Part shown: in pieces, positions 20,402 to 27,943 of the stretch | Layout: every line of letters starts with the position of its first letter | Numbering within the stretch: the first letter of the stretch is position 1 | DNA from: Sphingopyxis sp. JAI108 | GTDB lineage: Bacteria; Pseudomonadota; Alphaproteobacteria; Sphingomonadales; Sphingomonadaceae | Direction of reading: 5' to 3' | Length of the DNA stretch: 64,000 nt | Assembly: GCF_013410105.1 (NCBI RefSeq) | Contig: NZ_JACCCJ010000006.1 | Coordinates: 1 to 64,000 of the forward strand | The notes under the pieces: generated by a model | What the model saw: the letters and a program-made list of their open reading frames with translations, nothing else | Told to the model about the DNA's origin: nothing | Databases searched by the model: none | Position numbers and translations under genes: made by a program

Positions 20402-21367
20402 ATGCCCGCCGTTCACCACACCAAGATGCTCATCCTCGGTTCCGGCCCCGCCGGCCTTTCCGCGGCGATCTATGCCGCGCGCGCGGGCATGATGCCGATC
20501 GTGGTGCAGGGGCTCCAGCCCGGCGGCCAGCTGACGATCACGACCGACGTCGAAAATTACCCGGGTTTCGCAGAGGTGATCCAGGGCCCGTGGCTGATGG
20601 AGCAGATGACCGCGCAGGCGACGCACGTCGGCACCAGCATGATCTGGGACACGATCGTCGATGTCGACCTGTCGCGCCGCCCGTTCAAGCTGACCGGCGA
20701 CGGCGGCGACGTCTATATGGCTGAAACGCTGGTGATCGCGACCGGCGCGCAGGCGAAATGGCTCGGCGTTCCGGGCGAGCAGGAACTGGGCGGCAAGGGC
20801 GTCTCGGCTTGCGCAACCTGCGACGGCTTTTTCTATCGCGGCAAGAAGGTCGTGGTGATCGGCGGCGGCAATACCGCGGTCGAGGAAGCGCTTTATTTGA
20901 CCAACCATAGCGACGATGTGACCTTGATTCACCGCCGTGACAGCCTGCGCGCCGAAAAGATCCTGCAGGACCGGCTGATGGTCAATCCGAAGATCAGGAC
21001 GCTATGGAACAAGCGCGTCGAGCGTTTCGTCGCGGGCGAGGGCGTGTCGGGGCTGGTCGGCGTCGACCTGATCGACACCGTCACCGGCGAGGCGAGCCAC
21101 GAGCCGACCGATGGCGGCTTCGTCGCGATCGGCCACAGTCCGTCGACCGAATTGTTCAAGGGCAAGCTGCCGCTTGATGACGACGGCTATCTGCAGGTCA
21201 CGCCGGGCACCTCGCTGACCTCGATCCCGGGCGTCTTCGCCGCGGGTGATGTCACCGACAAAATCTATCGTCAGGCGGTGACCGCCGCGGGCATGGGCTG
21301 CATGGCTGCGCTCGACGCCGAACGCTTCCTCGCCGAAGCCGAATATCACGCGATGGCGACGGCGTGA
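20402..21367 (+). CDS. trxB: thioredoxin-disulfide reductase
   Basis: A 321-residue low-molecular-weight thioredoxin reductase that passes electrons from NADPH through FAD to thioredoxin. It has the FAD motif LGSGPAGLSAAIYAARA near the N-terminus, the redox-active pair CATCDG near residues 138-141, the NADPH motif VIGGGNTAVEEAL and the C-terminal FAD motif GVFAAGDVTDK. The length is normal. The start MPAVHH fits the family; a longer frame to 20276 runs into the methyltransferase start. It is the last gene before the XrtA locus and converges on it. Confidence 0.95.
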   Translation: MPAVHHTKMLILGSGPAGLSAAIYAARAGMMPIVVQGLQPGGQLTITTDVENYPGFAEVIQGPWLMEQMTAQATHVGTSMIWDTIVDVDLSRRPFKLTGDGGDVYMAETLVIATGAQAKWLGVPGEQELGGKGVSACATCDGFFYRGKKVVVIGGGNTAVEEALYLTNHSDDVTLIHRRDSLRAEKILQDRLMVNPKIRTLWNKRVERFVAGEGVSGLVGVDLIDTVTGEASHEPTDGGFVAIGHSPSTELFKGKLPLDDDGYLQVTPGTSLTSIPGVFAAGDVTDKIYRQAVTAAGMGCMAALDAERFLAEAEYHAMATA

Positions 21368-21414
21368 GCGGCCTGTAGCGGTGGTTGACGACCGGAAGCT
21401 GCCCTTCCTTTCAT

Positions 21415-21487
21415 CGTCGTCCCGGACTTGATCCTGGATCCACGACGACGGCGCAGCTACGGATCCCGGACCAAGTCCCGGACGACG
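21415..21487. repeat. inverted repeat after trxB
   Basis: The arms are CGTCGTCCCGGACTTGATCC and the matching close ending CCCGGACGACG, 73 bp in all, between the convergent trxB and hydrolase genes. It is related to the element at 8249-8322 in arm layout and length. Confidence 0.65.
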
Positions 21488-21555
21488 AAGCGGAGGTAGT
21501 TTGCCGCCAGCTCCCAACCTCTAAGCCGAGATCGGCATCGAGGACGGCGGCGCGA

Positions 21556-22353
21556 TTACTTCAATATTTCAAGGATTCGTGCCGCCAACCACTCCCCATC
21601 GTCGCCAGCAAAGCTGTGCGACGGGCTGGCGAGGCGCCTGACCGGAACGCGATCAAGCGCCGCCGGGCAGCTTTCCATAAAAGCCTGCGCGGTCCGGTCG
21701 CCCGTCGCGAGCAGGATTGTCGCGGGGCCTTCCAGCCGGGCGATCGCGTCGTCGATCCGTGCCGCGAGGCTGTCGGGCGCAGCGGGGCCAGTCGGTGCCT
21801 TGAGCGCCGACAGCCCGCGAAACAGCTTCCGGAAATCGACCTCGCCCCTGACCAGCCTGATCACGCTTTTCGGGTCCTTGAGCCGCGACAGATAGCGCGC
21901 CCGGATCGCCGCCGCCGGAGGCAGCGCGGGTTCCTCGTCCGTGCCGTCGGCGTCGCTCTCATACGTCCACGGATTGGCGACGATCAGTCCATCGATCGCC
22001 AGCGGCTGGTGAAGCAACAACGCGCTTGCCGCATCGCAATTGCCGAACGCAACGATGCTCGAGACCTGCGGCGATTCCTCGCGAAACGCCGCAATCGCTG
22101 CGGCGATATCGGGCCCGCTGCTTTCGAAGCCGCCATTGTCGCCTTCGCTGTCGCCGACCCCGCGCCGGTCGAACCGAAACACCGGATGCCCGGCCGCGGC
22201 GACGCGCTGCGCCAGTGTCGCCATGCCGCGATGCGCGCCGCTGCGGATCTCGTTGCCGCCCGACACGATCAGCAGGCCGGTGCTGCCCGGCGCGTCGTCG
22301 AGCGTGGCGGCCAGCGCCGCGCCTTCGCAGGAAAAGTTCAGCTGATGCCGCAT
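21556..22353 (-). CDS. exosortase A system-associated hydrolase 1
   Basis: A 265-residue alpha/beta hydrolase of the group found beside xrtA (hydrolase 1 type). VFRFDRRGVGDSEGDNGGF is typical of the fold and the expected nucleophile elbow reads AFGNCDAASALL, which has Cys where most hydrolases have Ser. The body is cytosolic. The start MRHQLNF at 22353 gives a 16-bp overlap with hydrolase 2; a Met at 22365 is also possible. Its role in the locus is unknown. It is probably co-transcribed with hydrolase 2, the acyl carrier protein and the GNAT-like gene. Confidence 0.83.
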   Translation of the reverse strand: MRHQLNFSCEGAALAATLDDAPGSTGLLIVSGGNEIRSGAHRGMATLAQRVAAAGHPVFRFDRRGVGDSEGDNGGFESSGPDIAAAIAAFREESPQVSSIVAFGNCDAASALLLHQPLAIDGLIVANPWTYESDADGTDEEPALPPAAAIRARYLSRLKDPKSVIRLVRGEVDFRKLFRGLSALKAPTGPAAPDSLAARIDDAIARLEGPATILLATGDRTAQAFMESCPAALDRVPVRRLASPSHSFAGDDGEWLAARILEILK

Positions 22354-23006
22354 GACTTGCTCCATGCGGCGATGTCGGCGGCAATGGCGCGCGCCATCGC
22401 CGCATCCTCGCCCGGCTCGGCGCGCAGCCAGAGCGGCGTGCCGGCGATGCCGTCGGCGCCAATGCCGATGCTGCGCAGCGGGGCGACCGGTTGCGCCTCG
22501 GCGGTGCCCAGCCCTGCGATCATCGCCGGCGACAGCGCGTTGCCGGCGAGCAGCAGGGCCTCGGATCGCGCGGCAGCCTGCAGATCTTCCAGCGATGACG
22601 TCACGCCAGCTTCACGGTCGGCGCTCACCCGCGCGCGCATCAAGGTGCGGAGTAGCGATGCGCCGCCGACGGGCGCGAGCCGCCACCATGCAGCGGCCTT
22701 CGCCTTATGATCGATCAGCGTCCCGCCGCGCACCGATGCGATGATGGCGGGCCCGTCGTTGCCCGCGATGACCTCGGCCAGCGCATCCTGCCAGCGATCC
22801 AGATCGACCTCGACGAGCGGAACGAGGCTCTCATTCTGTCCCGGCAGGTCGGGAAGCAGCGCTGCGAAACCGTTCGCTACAAGCGCGCGCATCGCGAGCA
22901 CCAGGGTACGGCGCGTGCGGTTCGCTTCCTCGAACAGCGGCGGGACGATGACGATGGTGGCGCGGGGTGTACCCGCGGGGTCGATGCGCAATCGGTGTTC
23001 GGCCAT
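22338..23006 (-). CDS. exosortase A system-associated hydrolase 2
   Basis: A 222-residue alpha/beta-hydrolase-like protein of the second type conserved beside xrtA. It shows IVIVPPLFEEANRTRRTL, LLPDLPGQNESL and ASVRGGTLI, the last in the nucleophile-elbow position, where the usual GxSxG is not well preserved. Activity is therefore doubtful. Its stop lies inside the start region of hydrolase 1, and the acyl carrier protein gene ends 16 bp upstream. Confidence 0.8.
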   Translation of the reverse strand: MAEHRLRIDPAGTPRATIVIVPPLFEEANRTRRTLVLAMRALVANGFAALLPDLPGQNESLVPLVEVDLDRWQDALAEVIAGNDGPAIIASVRGGTLIDHKAKAAAWWRLAPVGGASLLRTLMRARVSADREAGVTSSLEDLQAAARSEALLLAGNALSPAMIAGLGTAEAQPVAPLRSIGIGADGIAGTPLWLRAEPGEDAAMARAIAADIAAWSKSCGIS

Positions 23007-23022
23007 GCGCTCCGCGTCCGGT

Positions 23023-23289
23023 TCAGCTGGTCACTTTGCGCAGCGAAAAGACCAGCAAATTGCCGTAGGTTTCAAATATCTCGCCATCGACTTCATCGTC
23101 GTCGATGATGATACCGAGCCGGTCTTCCATCTCGGTCAGCACCGTCGCGACCGCCATCGAATCGAATTCGGGCAGTTCGCCGAACAGCCCGCTGTCGTCG
23201 GTCAGCGCGGCGGCGCGGTCTTCGCCGAGGCCGAGCACATCGGCGAGCAGGGCGCGAAGGGTGGCGTCGATGGAGCTGCTATCGGTCAA
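23023..23289 (-). CDS. acyl carrier protein, exosortase-associated
   Basis: An 88-residue acyl carrier protein. The phosphopantetheine-attachment serine lies in ELPEFDSMAVATVLTEME, and the surrounding helices match the carrier fold. The open frame runs upstream to 23379 but overlaps the neighbouring gene by 94 bp. A TTG at 23289 preceded by AAGGAAAG gives the compact product LTDSSSIDATLRALL and overlaps the upstream TGA by 3 bp, so TTG is the chosen start. It probably carries an acyl or aminoacyl unit loaded by the ligase at 24311. Confidence 0.83.
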   Translation of the reverse strand: MTDSSSIDATLRALLADVLGLGEDRAAALTDDSGLFGELPEFDSMAVATVLTEMEDRLGIIIDDDEVDGEIFETYGNLLVFSLRKVTS

Positions 23290-24275
23290 TTTTCTTTCCT
23301 TAGCATGGAACGGGCAAAGGCCTTCAATGCCGGCCCCCATGCCGCGAGGCGCGACGGATTGAAAGCCTCGATACGCCACAGCGGGTCGTGCCGGTTCATC
23401 CAGTCACGCTTGTAACCGTCGTTGCCGGTGCCGAAATCGACGCGCTTCACGCGGTCGACCTCGATGACATGGCGGAACAGCGCGGCCGAAAGCAAGGTGC
23501 CGGGCGAGGCTTTCAGACTGTCCTCGACATGCGCGAGCTTGTGGATGAAGGCCGTGCCATCCTCGACCGTCCAATATTGCGCCGCGACCGGGACGCCCTC
23601 GATCCGCGCGATTCCCATGCGGAACGTGCCGCGGACGCTTTCGAGTTCGGCAAAGGCGCGCAGCAAGGCGGGATCGCCTTCCTCGGGCTTCCAACTCGCG
23701 GCGTAGATTTGCTCATAGGCGGCCCAACTGCCGGGATCGAAAGCGGTGATCAACTGGATGTCGACCACGCCCTTTTTCGCTTTGCGCTGGACGGTGCTGC
23801 GCAGCGCGCCGGGGCGGCTCGCCCACCAGACGTCATGATCCATCTCGCCGAGGTCGAGCCAGTGACGGTCACCCGCCGGTGTGGTTTTTACCCACCAGCC
23901 CGCGCCACGAAGCGCGGAAACGATCTCTTCCCGATCTTCGTCGCGAACCGGATAGAGCGACAGCCGTGCCCCCCCGGTACGCAGGCCGCGAAACAGCGCC
24001 GACAGCGCGTTGTGGCGATCGCGACCGCCCGAAAACAGGGGCCGGATCGCAAAGCTGTACCAGTTCGTCAGCCCCGCCAGATCTCCCGGGGCCTCGATAC
24101 GCAACGGCAGCCAGGCCGCAGTGCCGTTCGCCCTGCCGCGCGCGTCTATCCGGCCTTCGCCCGCGAAACCGTGCGCCGCGAGCAGGTCGAACCATTCCGT
24201 CCGATCGAAAGGCGAAGCGAAACCTGCGGCCCGCGCCGCATCATCATTAGCCTGATGTTCACCGTTCCCTTGCAT
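23286..24275 (-). CDS. GNAT/FemAB-like acyltransferase, exosortase-associated
   Basis: A 329-residue protein of the BioF2/FemAB-like acetyltransferase group. Recognisable parts are WWASRPGALRSTVQRKAKK, FAELESVRGTFRMGIARIEG, VAAQYWTVEDGTAFIHKLAH and DFGTGNDGYKRDWM, a pattern shared with polysaccharide-linked FemAB proteins. It may transfer an acyl or aminoacyl group onto a glycan or lipid. ATG 24275 has AGAGGG 7 nt upstream; a GTG at 24293 with AGGAG is an alternative. It faces the acyl-CoA ligase gene across only about 35 bp. Confidence 0.8.
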   Translation of the reverse strand: MQGNGEHQANDDAARAAGFASPFDRTEWFDLLAAHGFAGEGRIDARGRANGTAAWLPLRIEAPGDLAGLTNWYSFAIRPLFSGGRDRHNALSALFRGLRTGGARLSLYPVRDEDREEIVSALRGAGWWVKTTPAGDRHWLDLGEMDHDVWWASRPGALRSTVQRKAKKGVVDIQLITAFDPGSWAAYEQIYAASWKPEEGDPALLRAFAELESVRGTFRMGIARIEGVPVAAQYWTVEDGTAFIHKLAHVEDSLKASPGTLLSAALFRHVIEVDRVKRVDFGTGNDGYKRDWMNRHDPLWRIEAFNPSRLAAWGPALKAFARSMLRKEN

Positions 24276-24310
24276 GATGCGGCCCTCTATCACTCCTCTC
24301 CTAACAGCCG

Positions 24311-25843
24311 ATGACCAAAGTCGAAAACCCGCCCTCGTTTCCTATCGACCATCTCGCCCTTCGCGGCGCGGCGGATGCGGCTGCGCTGCTGATCGGCGAC
24401 CGGATCACGACTTTTGCCGACCTCGACGCCGCAGTCGGCCGGCTGGCTTCGTGGCTGCTCGAACAGGCGGGCGGTCCGGGCGAGCGGGTTGCGAGCTGGA
24501 GCGCGAAGACGCGGCTGGCCTGCCTGATGCCGCTCGCCGCGGCGCGCGCGGGGTTGATCCATGTGCCGGTCAATCCGTTGCTGAAGGGCCAACAGGTCGC
24601 GCATATCCTTGCCGACAGCGGCGCGAAACTGCTCGTCACCAATCATTCGCGCGCGGAGATGCTGGGCGATGCACGGCCCGAAAATTGCGCGGTTCGGGAT
24701 TTGAAGGTTGCGGAGGCGGTCATCGATTCGGGCGGGCAGGGGCTGCCGCCGTCGATCGCCGAAGCGGGCGACCTTGCCGCCATCCTCTACACCAGCGGCT
24801 CGACCGGGCGGCCCAAGGGCGTGATGCTGAGCCACGCGAACCTGTGGCTAGGTGCCGAAAGCGTCGCCTCCTATCTTGGTATCGTGCCCGGCGACCGCGC
24901 GCTCGGCGTGCTGCCGCTGAGCTTCGACTATGGCCAGAACCAGCTGTTTTCGAGCTGGTACGCAGGCGCAGCGGTCGCGCCGCTCGACTATCTGACCGCG
25001 CGCGACGTCGTGAAGGCGGTGACGCGGCACCGGATAACGACGATTGCTGGGGTGCCGCCGCTCTGGGTGCAACTCGTCGAGGCTGAATGGCCTGCCGACC
25101 CCGCAAGCCTGTTGAAGCGGCTCACCAACAGCGGCGGCGCGCTGACGCCCTCACTGATCGACGCGATGCGCCGGACCTTCCCCAAGGCGGACATCTATCC
25201 GATGTACGGGCTGACCGAGGCGTTCCGTTCGACCTTTCTCGACCCGGCGCTCGTCGCCGACCATCCGACCTCGATGGGCCGTGCGATCCCGCACGCCGAG
25301 ATCCTCGTCTGCCGCCCCGACGGAAGCCTCGCAGACGACGACGAGCCTGGCGAGCTTGTCCACACCGGACCTTTGGTGGCGCAGGGCTACTGGCGCGATG
25401 ACGAGCGCACCGCGCAGCGTTTCAAGCCCGCGCCAAGCACGTCGCGCTACGGCGGCATCGCGGTGTGGTCGGGCGATACCGTGCGCCGCGACGCTGCCGG
25501 CCTCCTCTATTTCGTCGGTCGCGACGATGCGATGATCAAGACCGCGGGCAACCGCGTCAGTCCCACCGAGGTCGAGGATGTCGCGGTCGCGTCGGGGTTG
25601 ATCTACGAAGCCGTCGCCTTCGGCGTGCCCGACGCGCGGCTCGGCGCCGCGATCATCCTGATCGTGCGCGGCAAGGACGGCGCCGCAGACGAAGAGGGAC
25701 TGGCAGCCTATCTCCGCCAGAATCTTCCCAATTTCATGCAGCCGCATATCATCGAATGGCGGAGCGAACTGCCGCGGAACCCCAATGGCAAGCTCGATCG
25801 GGTGGCGATCTCGGCCGATTGGGGCAGGGAGGTAGCGGCATGA
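24311..25843 (+). CDS. acyl-CoA ligase (AMP-forming), exosortase A system-associated
   Basis: A 510-residue ANL-superfamily enzyme that activates a carboxylic acid as adenylate and then thioester. The phosphate-binding loop is LYTSGSTGRPKGVMLSHANL near residue 160, YPMYGLTEAFRSTFL is the A5 motif and SGDTVRRDAAGLLYFVGRDD the hinge region. The C-terminal lysine is in RNPNGKLDRVAI. Its substrate is unknown; the acyl carrier protein across the divergent gap is a likely acceptor. No clear ribosome-binding site precedes the ATG. It overlaps the next gene by ATGA. Confidence 0.88.
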   Translation: MTKVENPPSFPIDHLALRGAADAAALLIGDRITTFADLDAAVGRLASWLLEQAGGPGERVASWSAKTRLACLMPLAAARAGLIHVPVNPLLKGQQVAHILADSGAKLLVTNHSRAEMLGDARPENCAVRDLKVAEAVIDSGGQGLPPSIAEAGDLAAILYTSGSTGRPKGVMLSHANLWLGAESVASYLGIVPGDRALGVLPLSFDYGQNQLFSSWYAGAAVAPLDYLTARDVVKAVTRHRITTIAGVPPLWVQLVEAEWPADPASLLKRLTNSGGALTPSLIDAMRRTFPKADIYPMYGLTEAFRSTFLDPALVADHPTSMGRAIPHAEILVCRPDGSLADDDEPGELVHTGPLVAQGYWRDDERTAQRFKPAPSTSRYGGIAVWSGDTVRRDAAGLLYFVGRDDAMIKTAGNRVSPTEVEDVAVASGLIYEAVAFGVPDARLGAAIILIVRGKDGAADEEGLAAYLRQNLPNFMQPHIIEWRSELPRNPNGKLDRVAISADWGREVAA

Positions 25844-27069
25844 AACCCCACGGCCCGATTCCGCCCGGCTTCAAGGCCGATGCGGGCGGTATGCTGCTGA
25901 TCGGCGGCGACCGCGCCGAAGCGCTCGCGGATGTCGCGGGTGATACCCCGCTGTTCGTCTATGACAGCGCGATGCTGACCGCGCGCGTCGCCGAATGGCG
26001 CGCGGCGATGCCCGCCAGGGTGCAGCTTCATTACGCCATGAAAGCGAATCCCTATGCGCCCCTGCTCGCCTTCATGGCGCGGCTCGTCGACGGGTTCGAC
26101 GTCGCGTCGGGCGGCGAGTTCAAGGCCGCGCTGGCAAGTGGCATGCCCGCGGGCGACATCAGCTTCGCCGGGCCCGGCAAGCGCGATCGTGAACTCGAAG
26201 CGACGATCACCGCCGGCGCGACGCTTAATCTGGAATCGGCGGGTGAGGCGGCGCGCGCGCTATCGATCGCCGAGCATCTCGGTCTGACGCCCAGCCTTGC
26301 AGTGCGCGTCAATCCCGATTTCGACCTCAAGGGGTCGGGCATGAAGATGGGCGGCGGCGCCAAGCCCTTTGGCGTCGATGCCGCCGAGGTTCCGGCGCTC
26401 GTCCGCCGCCTGATCGATGCTGGCGCCGATTGGCAGGGCTTCCATATTTTCGCGGGATCGCAGGCGCTTGACGCCGCCGCGATCGCCGAAACACAGGCGC
26501 AGACGGTGGCGCTCGCGGCGCGGCTCGCGAATGAAATCGGCGTGACCCCGCCGCTCGTCAATCTGGGCGGCGGCATGGGCGTGCCCTATTTTCCCGGCGA
26601 CAAGCCGGTCGATGCCGTCGCGGTCGGAGCCGCGCTCGGCGAAACTCTGGCAACGCGCGATGCGATCCTCGCGGACAGCCGTTTCGCGATGGAACTCGGT
26701 CGCTGGCTCGTCGCCGAAGCCGGCGTCTATCTGACCCGCATCGTCGACCGCAAGGTCAGTCATGGCGAGACGTTCCTCGTCACCGACGGCGGTCTCCACC
26801 ATCAGCTCGCGGCGAGTGGCAATTTCGGAACGGTGATCCGTCGTAACTATCCCATAGCATTGGCCGGCGCCTTCGGTGCCGAGCCGACCGAAACCGTCTC
26901 GGTCGTCGGCTGCCTCTGCACGCCGCTCGACCGGCTCGGCGATCAGGTCGCGCTGCCGCGCGCCGACGTCGGCGACCTGGTTGCGATCTTTCAGGCGGGC
27001 GCCTACGGTGCAAGCGCGAGCCCTGCGGCGTTCCTGGGACAGGGGCCAGCGCGCGAAATGCTCGTCTGA
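25840..27069 (+). CDS. PLP-dependent decarboxylase, exosortase A system-associated
   Basis: A 409-residue fold-type III PLP enzyme like diaminopimelate/ornithine decarboxylase (LysA family). The PLP lysine is in LHYAMKANPYAPL near residue 68, with FDVASGGEF after it. The phosphate-binding NLGGGMGVPYF and the C-terminal active-site motif GCLCTPLDRLG are also present. It should decarboxylate an amino acid, but the substrate is unknown. Its ATG overlaps the ligase stop by 4 bp, so ligase and decarboxylase are translated together. A longer upstream frame inside the ligase gene is rejected. Confidence 0.87.
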   Translation: MKPHGPIPPGFKADAGGMLLIGGDRAEALADVAGDTPLFVYDSAMLTARVAEWRAAMPARVQLHYAMKANPYAPLLAFMARLVDGFDVASGGEFKAALASGMPAGDISFAGPGKRDRELEATITAGATLNLESAGEAARALSIAEHLGLTPSLAVRVNPDFDLKGSGMKMGGGAKPFGVDAAEVPALVRRLIDAGADWQGFHIFAGSQALDAAAIAETQAQTVALAARLANEIGVTPPLVNLGGGMGVPYFPGDKPVDAVAVGAALGETLATRDAILADSRFAMELGRWLVAEAGVYLTRIVDRKVSHGETFLVTDGGLHHQLAASGNFGTVIRRNYPIALAGAFGAEPTETVSVVGCLCTPLDRLGDQVALPRADVGDLVAIFQAGAYGASASPAAFLGQGPAREMLV

Positions 27070-27241
27070 TCGGGCTCGACCTGTTCCCTATCGGGACAGT
27101 TCCGCGATGTTGCGGTCCAGACTTATGTCAATACTAACATTATGTTCACCCTTTTCGAGCAATGGCGGACACTGACGATATGGCTGTCGCCGCGTAAGTT
27201 CCGGACCGCGGTTCCCCCGGCGGCTCGAAAGGTTGATGATT
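27070..27241 (+). promoter_or_regulatory. probable promoter region of the exopolysaccharide series
   Basis: This 172-bp gap holds a lower-GC stretch (CAATACTAACATTATG near 27128-27143) and a near-palindrome CTGTTCCC-TAT-CGGGACAG near 27080-27098. The long plus-strand series starts after it. I cannot place -35 and -10 boxes with confidence, and no clear sigma-54 site (GG-N10-GC with TTGC) was found. Confidence 0.3.
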
Positions 27242-27895
27242 ATGGCTTCGTTCCCCTCGCTTCGCATCGCGCGCGCCGCGCTCGTATCGGGCATCGCCGC
27301 GACGGCGCTCACCGGCTGCATGGGCGCGGGCAACGCGCCGCAACTCCCCAGCGCGAACTTCGTCGCGAACCAGGAGGGGCCGGGCGAGGAATATATCATC
27401 GGCCCGCTCGACGAACTCCAGATCTTCGTGTGGCGCAACCCCGAACTCGGCGGCAAGGTGCAGGTGCGTCCTGACGGTCGCATCACGACGCCGCTGATCA
27501 CCGACATGCCCGCGGTGGGGAAAACTCCCACGATGCTCCAACAGGACATCAAGCTCCAGCTCAGCCAATATATCACCGATCCGATCGTCAGCGTGATCGT
27601 CACCACCTTCAACAGCACCTTCTCGCAGCAGGTGCGCGTGGTCGGCGCGACCGAGAAACCGGCGTCGATCCCCTTTCGTGCCAACATGACCGTGCTCGAC
27701 GCAATGATTGCAGTCGGCGGGCTGGGCGAATATGCCGCTGGGAACAAGGCGCGACTCGTCCGTTTCGACAAGGGCAGTGGGAAGCAGCAGGAATTTGCCC
27801 TGCGGCTTAATGACCTGATCAAGCGCGGCGATATCAAGGCGAACGTGCGGCTGCAGCCCGGCGATGTGATCATCATCCCCGAAAGCATGTTCTGA
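27242..27895 (+). CDS. polysaccharide export lipoprotein, XrtA type (Wza-like)
   Basis: A 217-residue polysaccharide biosynthesis/export protein. Its lipoprotein signal ends in the lipobox LTGC, so it is anchored to the outer membrane facing the periplasm. The export domain has YIIGPLDELQIFVWRNPELG, VRPDGRITTPLI and a SLBB-like part ending RLQPGDVIIIPESMF. It should form the outer-membrane pore collar of the exporter with the chain-length regulator downstream. ATG 27242 has AAAGG 9 nt before it; ATG 27236 and TTG 27233 are in frame. It is the first gene of the long plus-strand series. Confidence 0.9.
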   Translation: MASFPSLRIARAALVSGIAATALTGCMGAGNAPQLPSANFVANQEGPGEEYIIGPLDELQIFVWRNPELGGKVQVRPDGRITTPLITDMPAVGKTPTMLQQDIKLQLSQYITDPIVSVIVTTFNSTFSQQVRVVGATEKPASIPFRANMTVLDAMIAVGGLGEYAAGNKARLVRFDKGSGKQQEFALRLNDLIKRGDIKANVRLQPGDVIIIPESMF

Positions 27896-27943
27896 TATCG
27901 ACCGGCGGCCACCCACTCATGTCCCAAGGATAGATTTCGAGCG

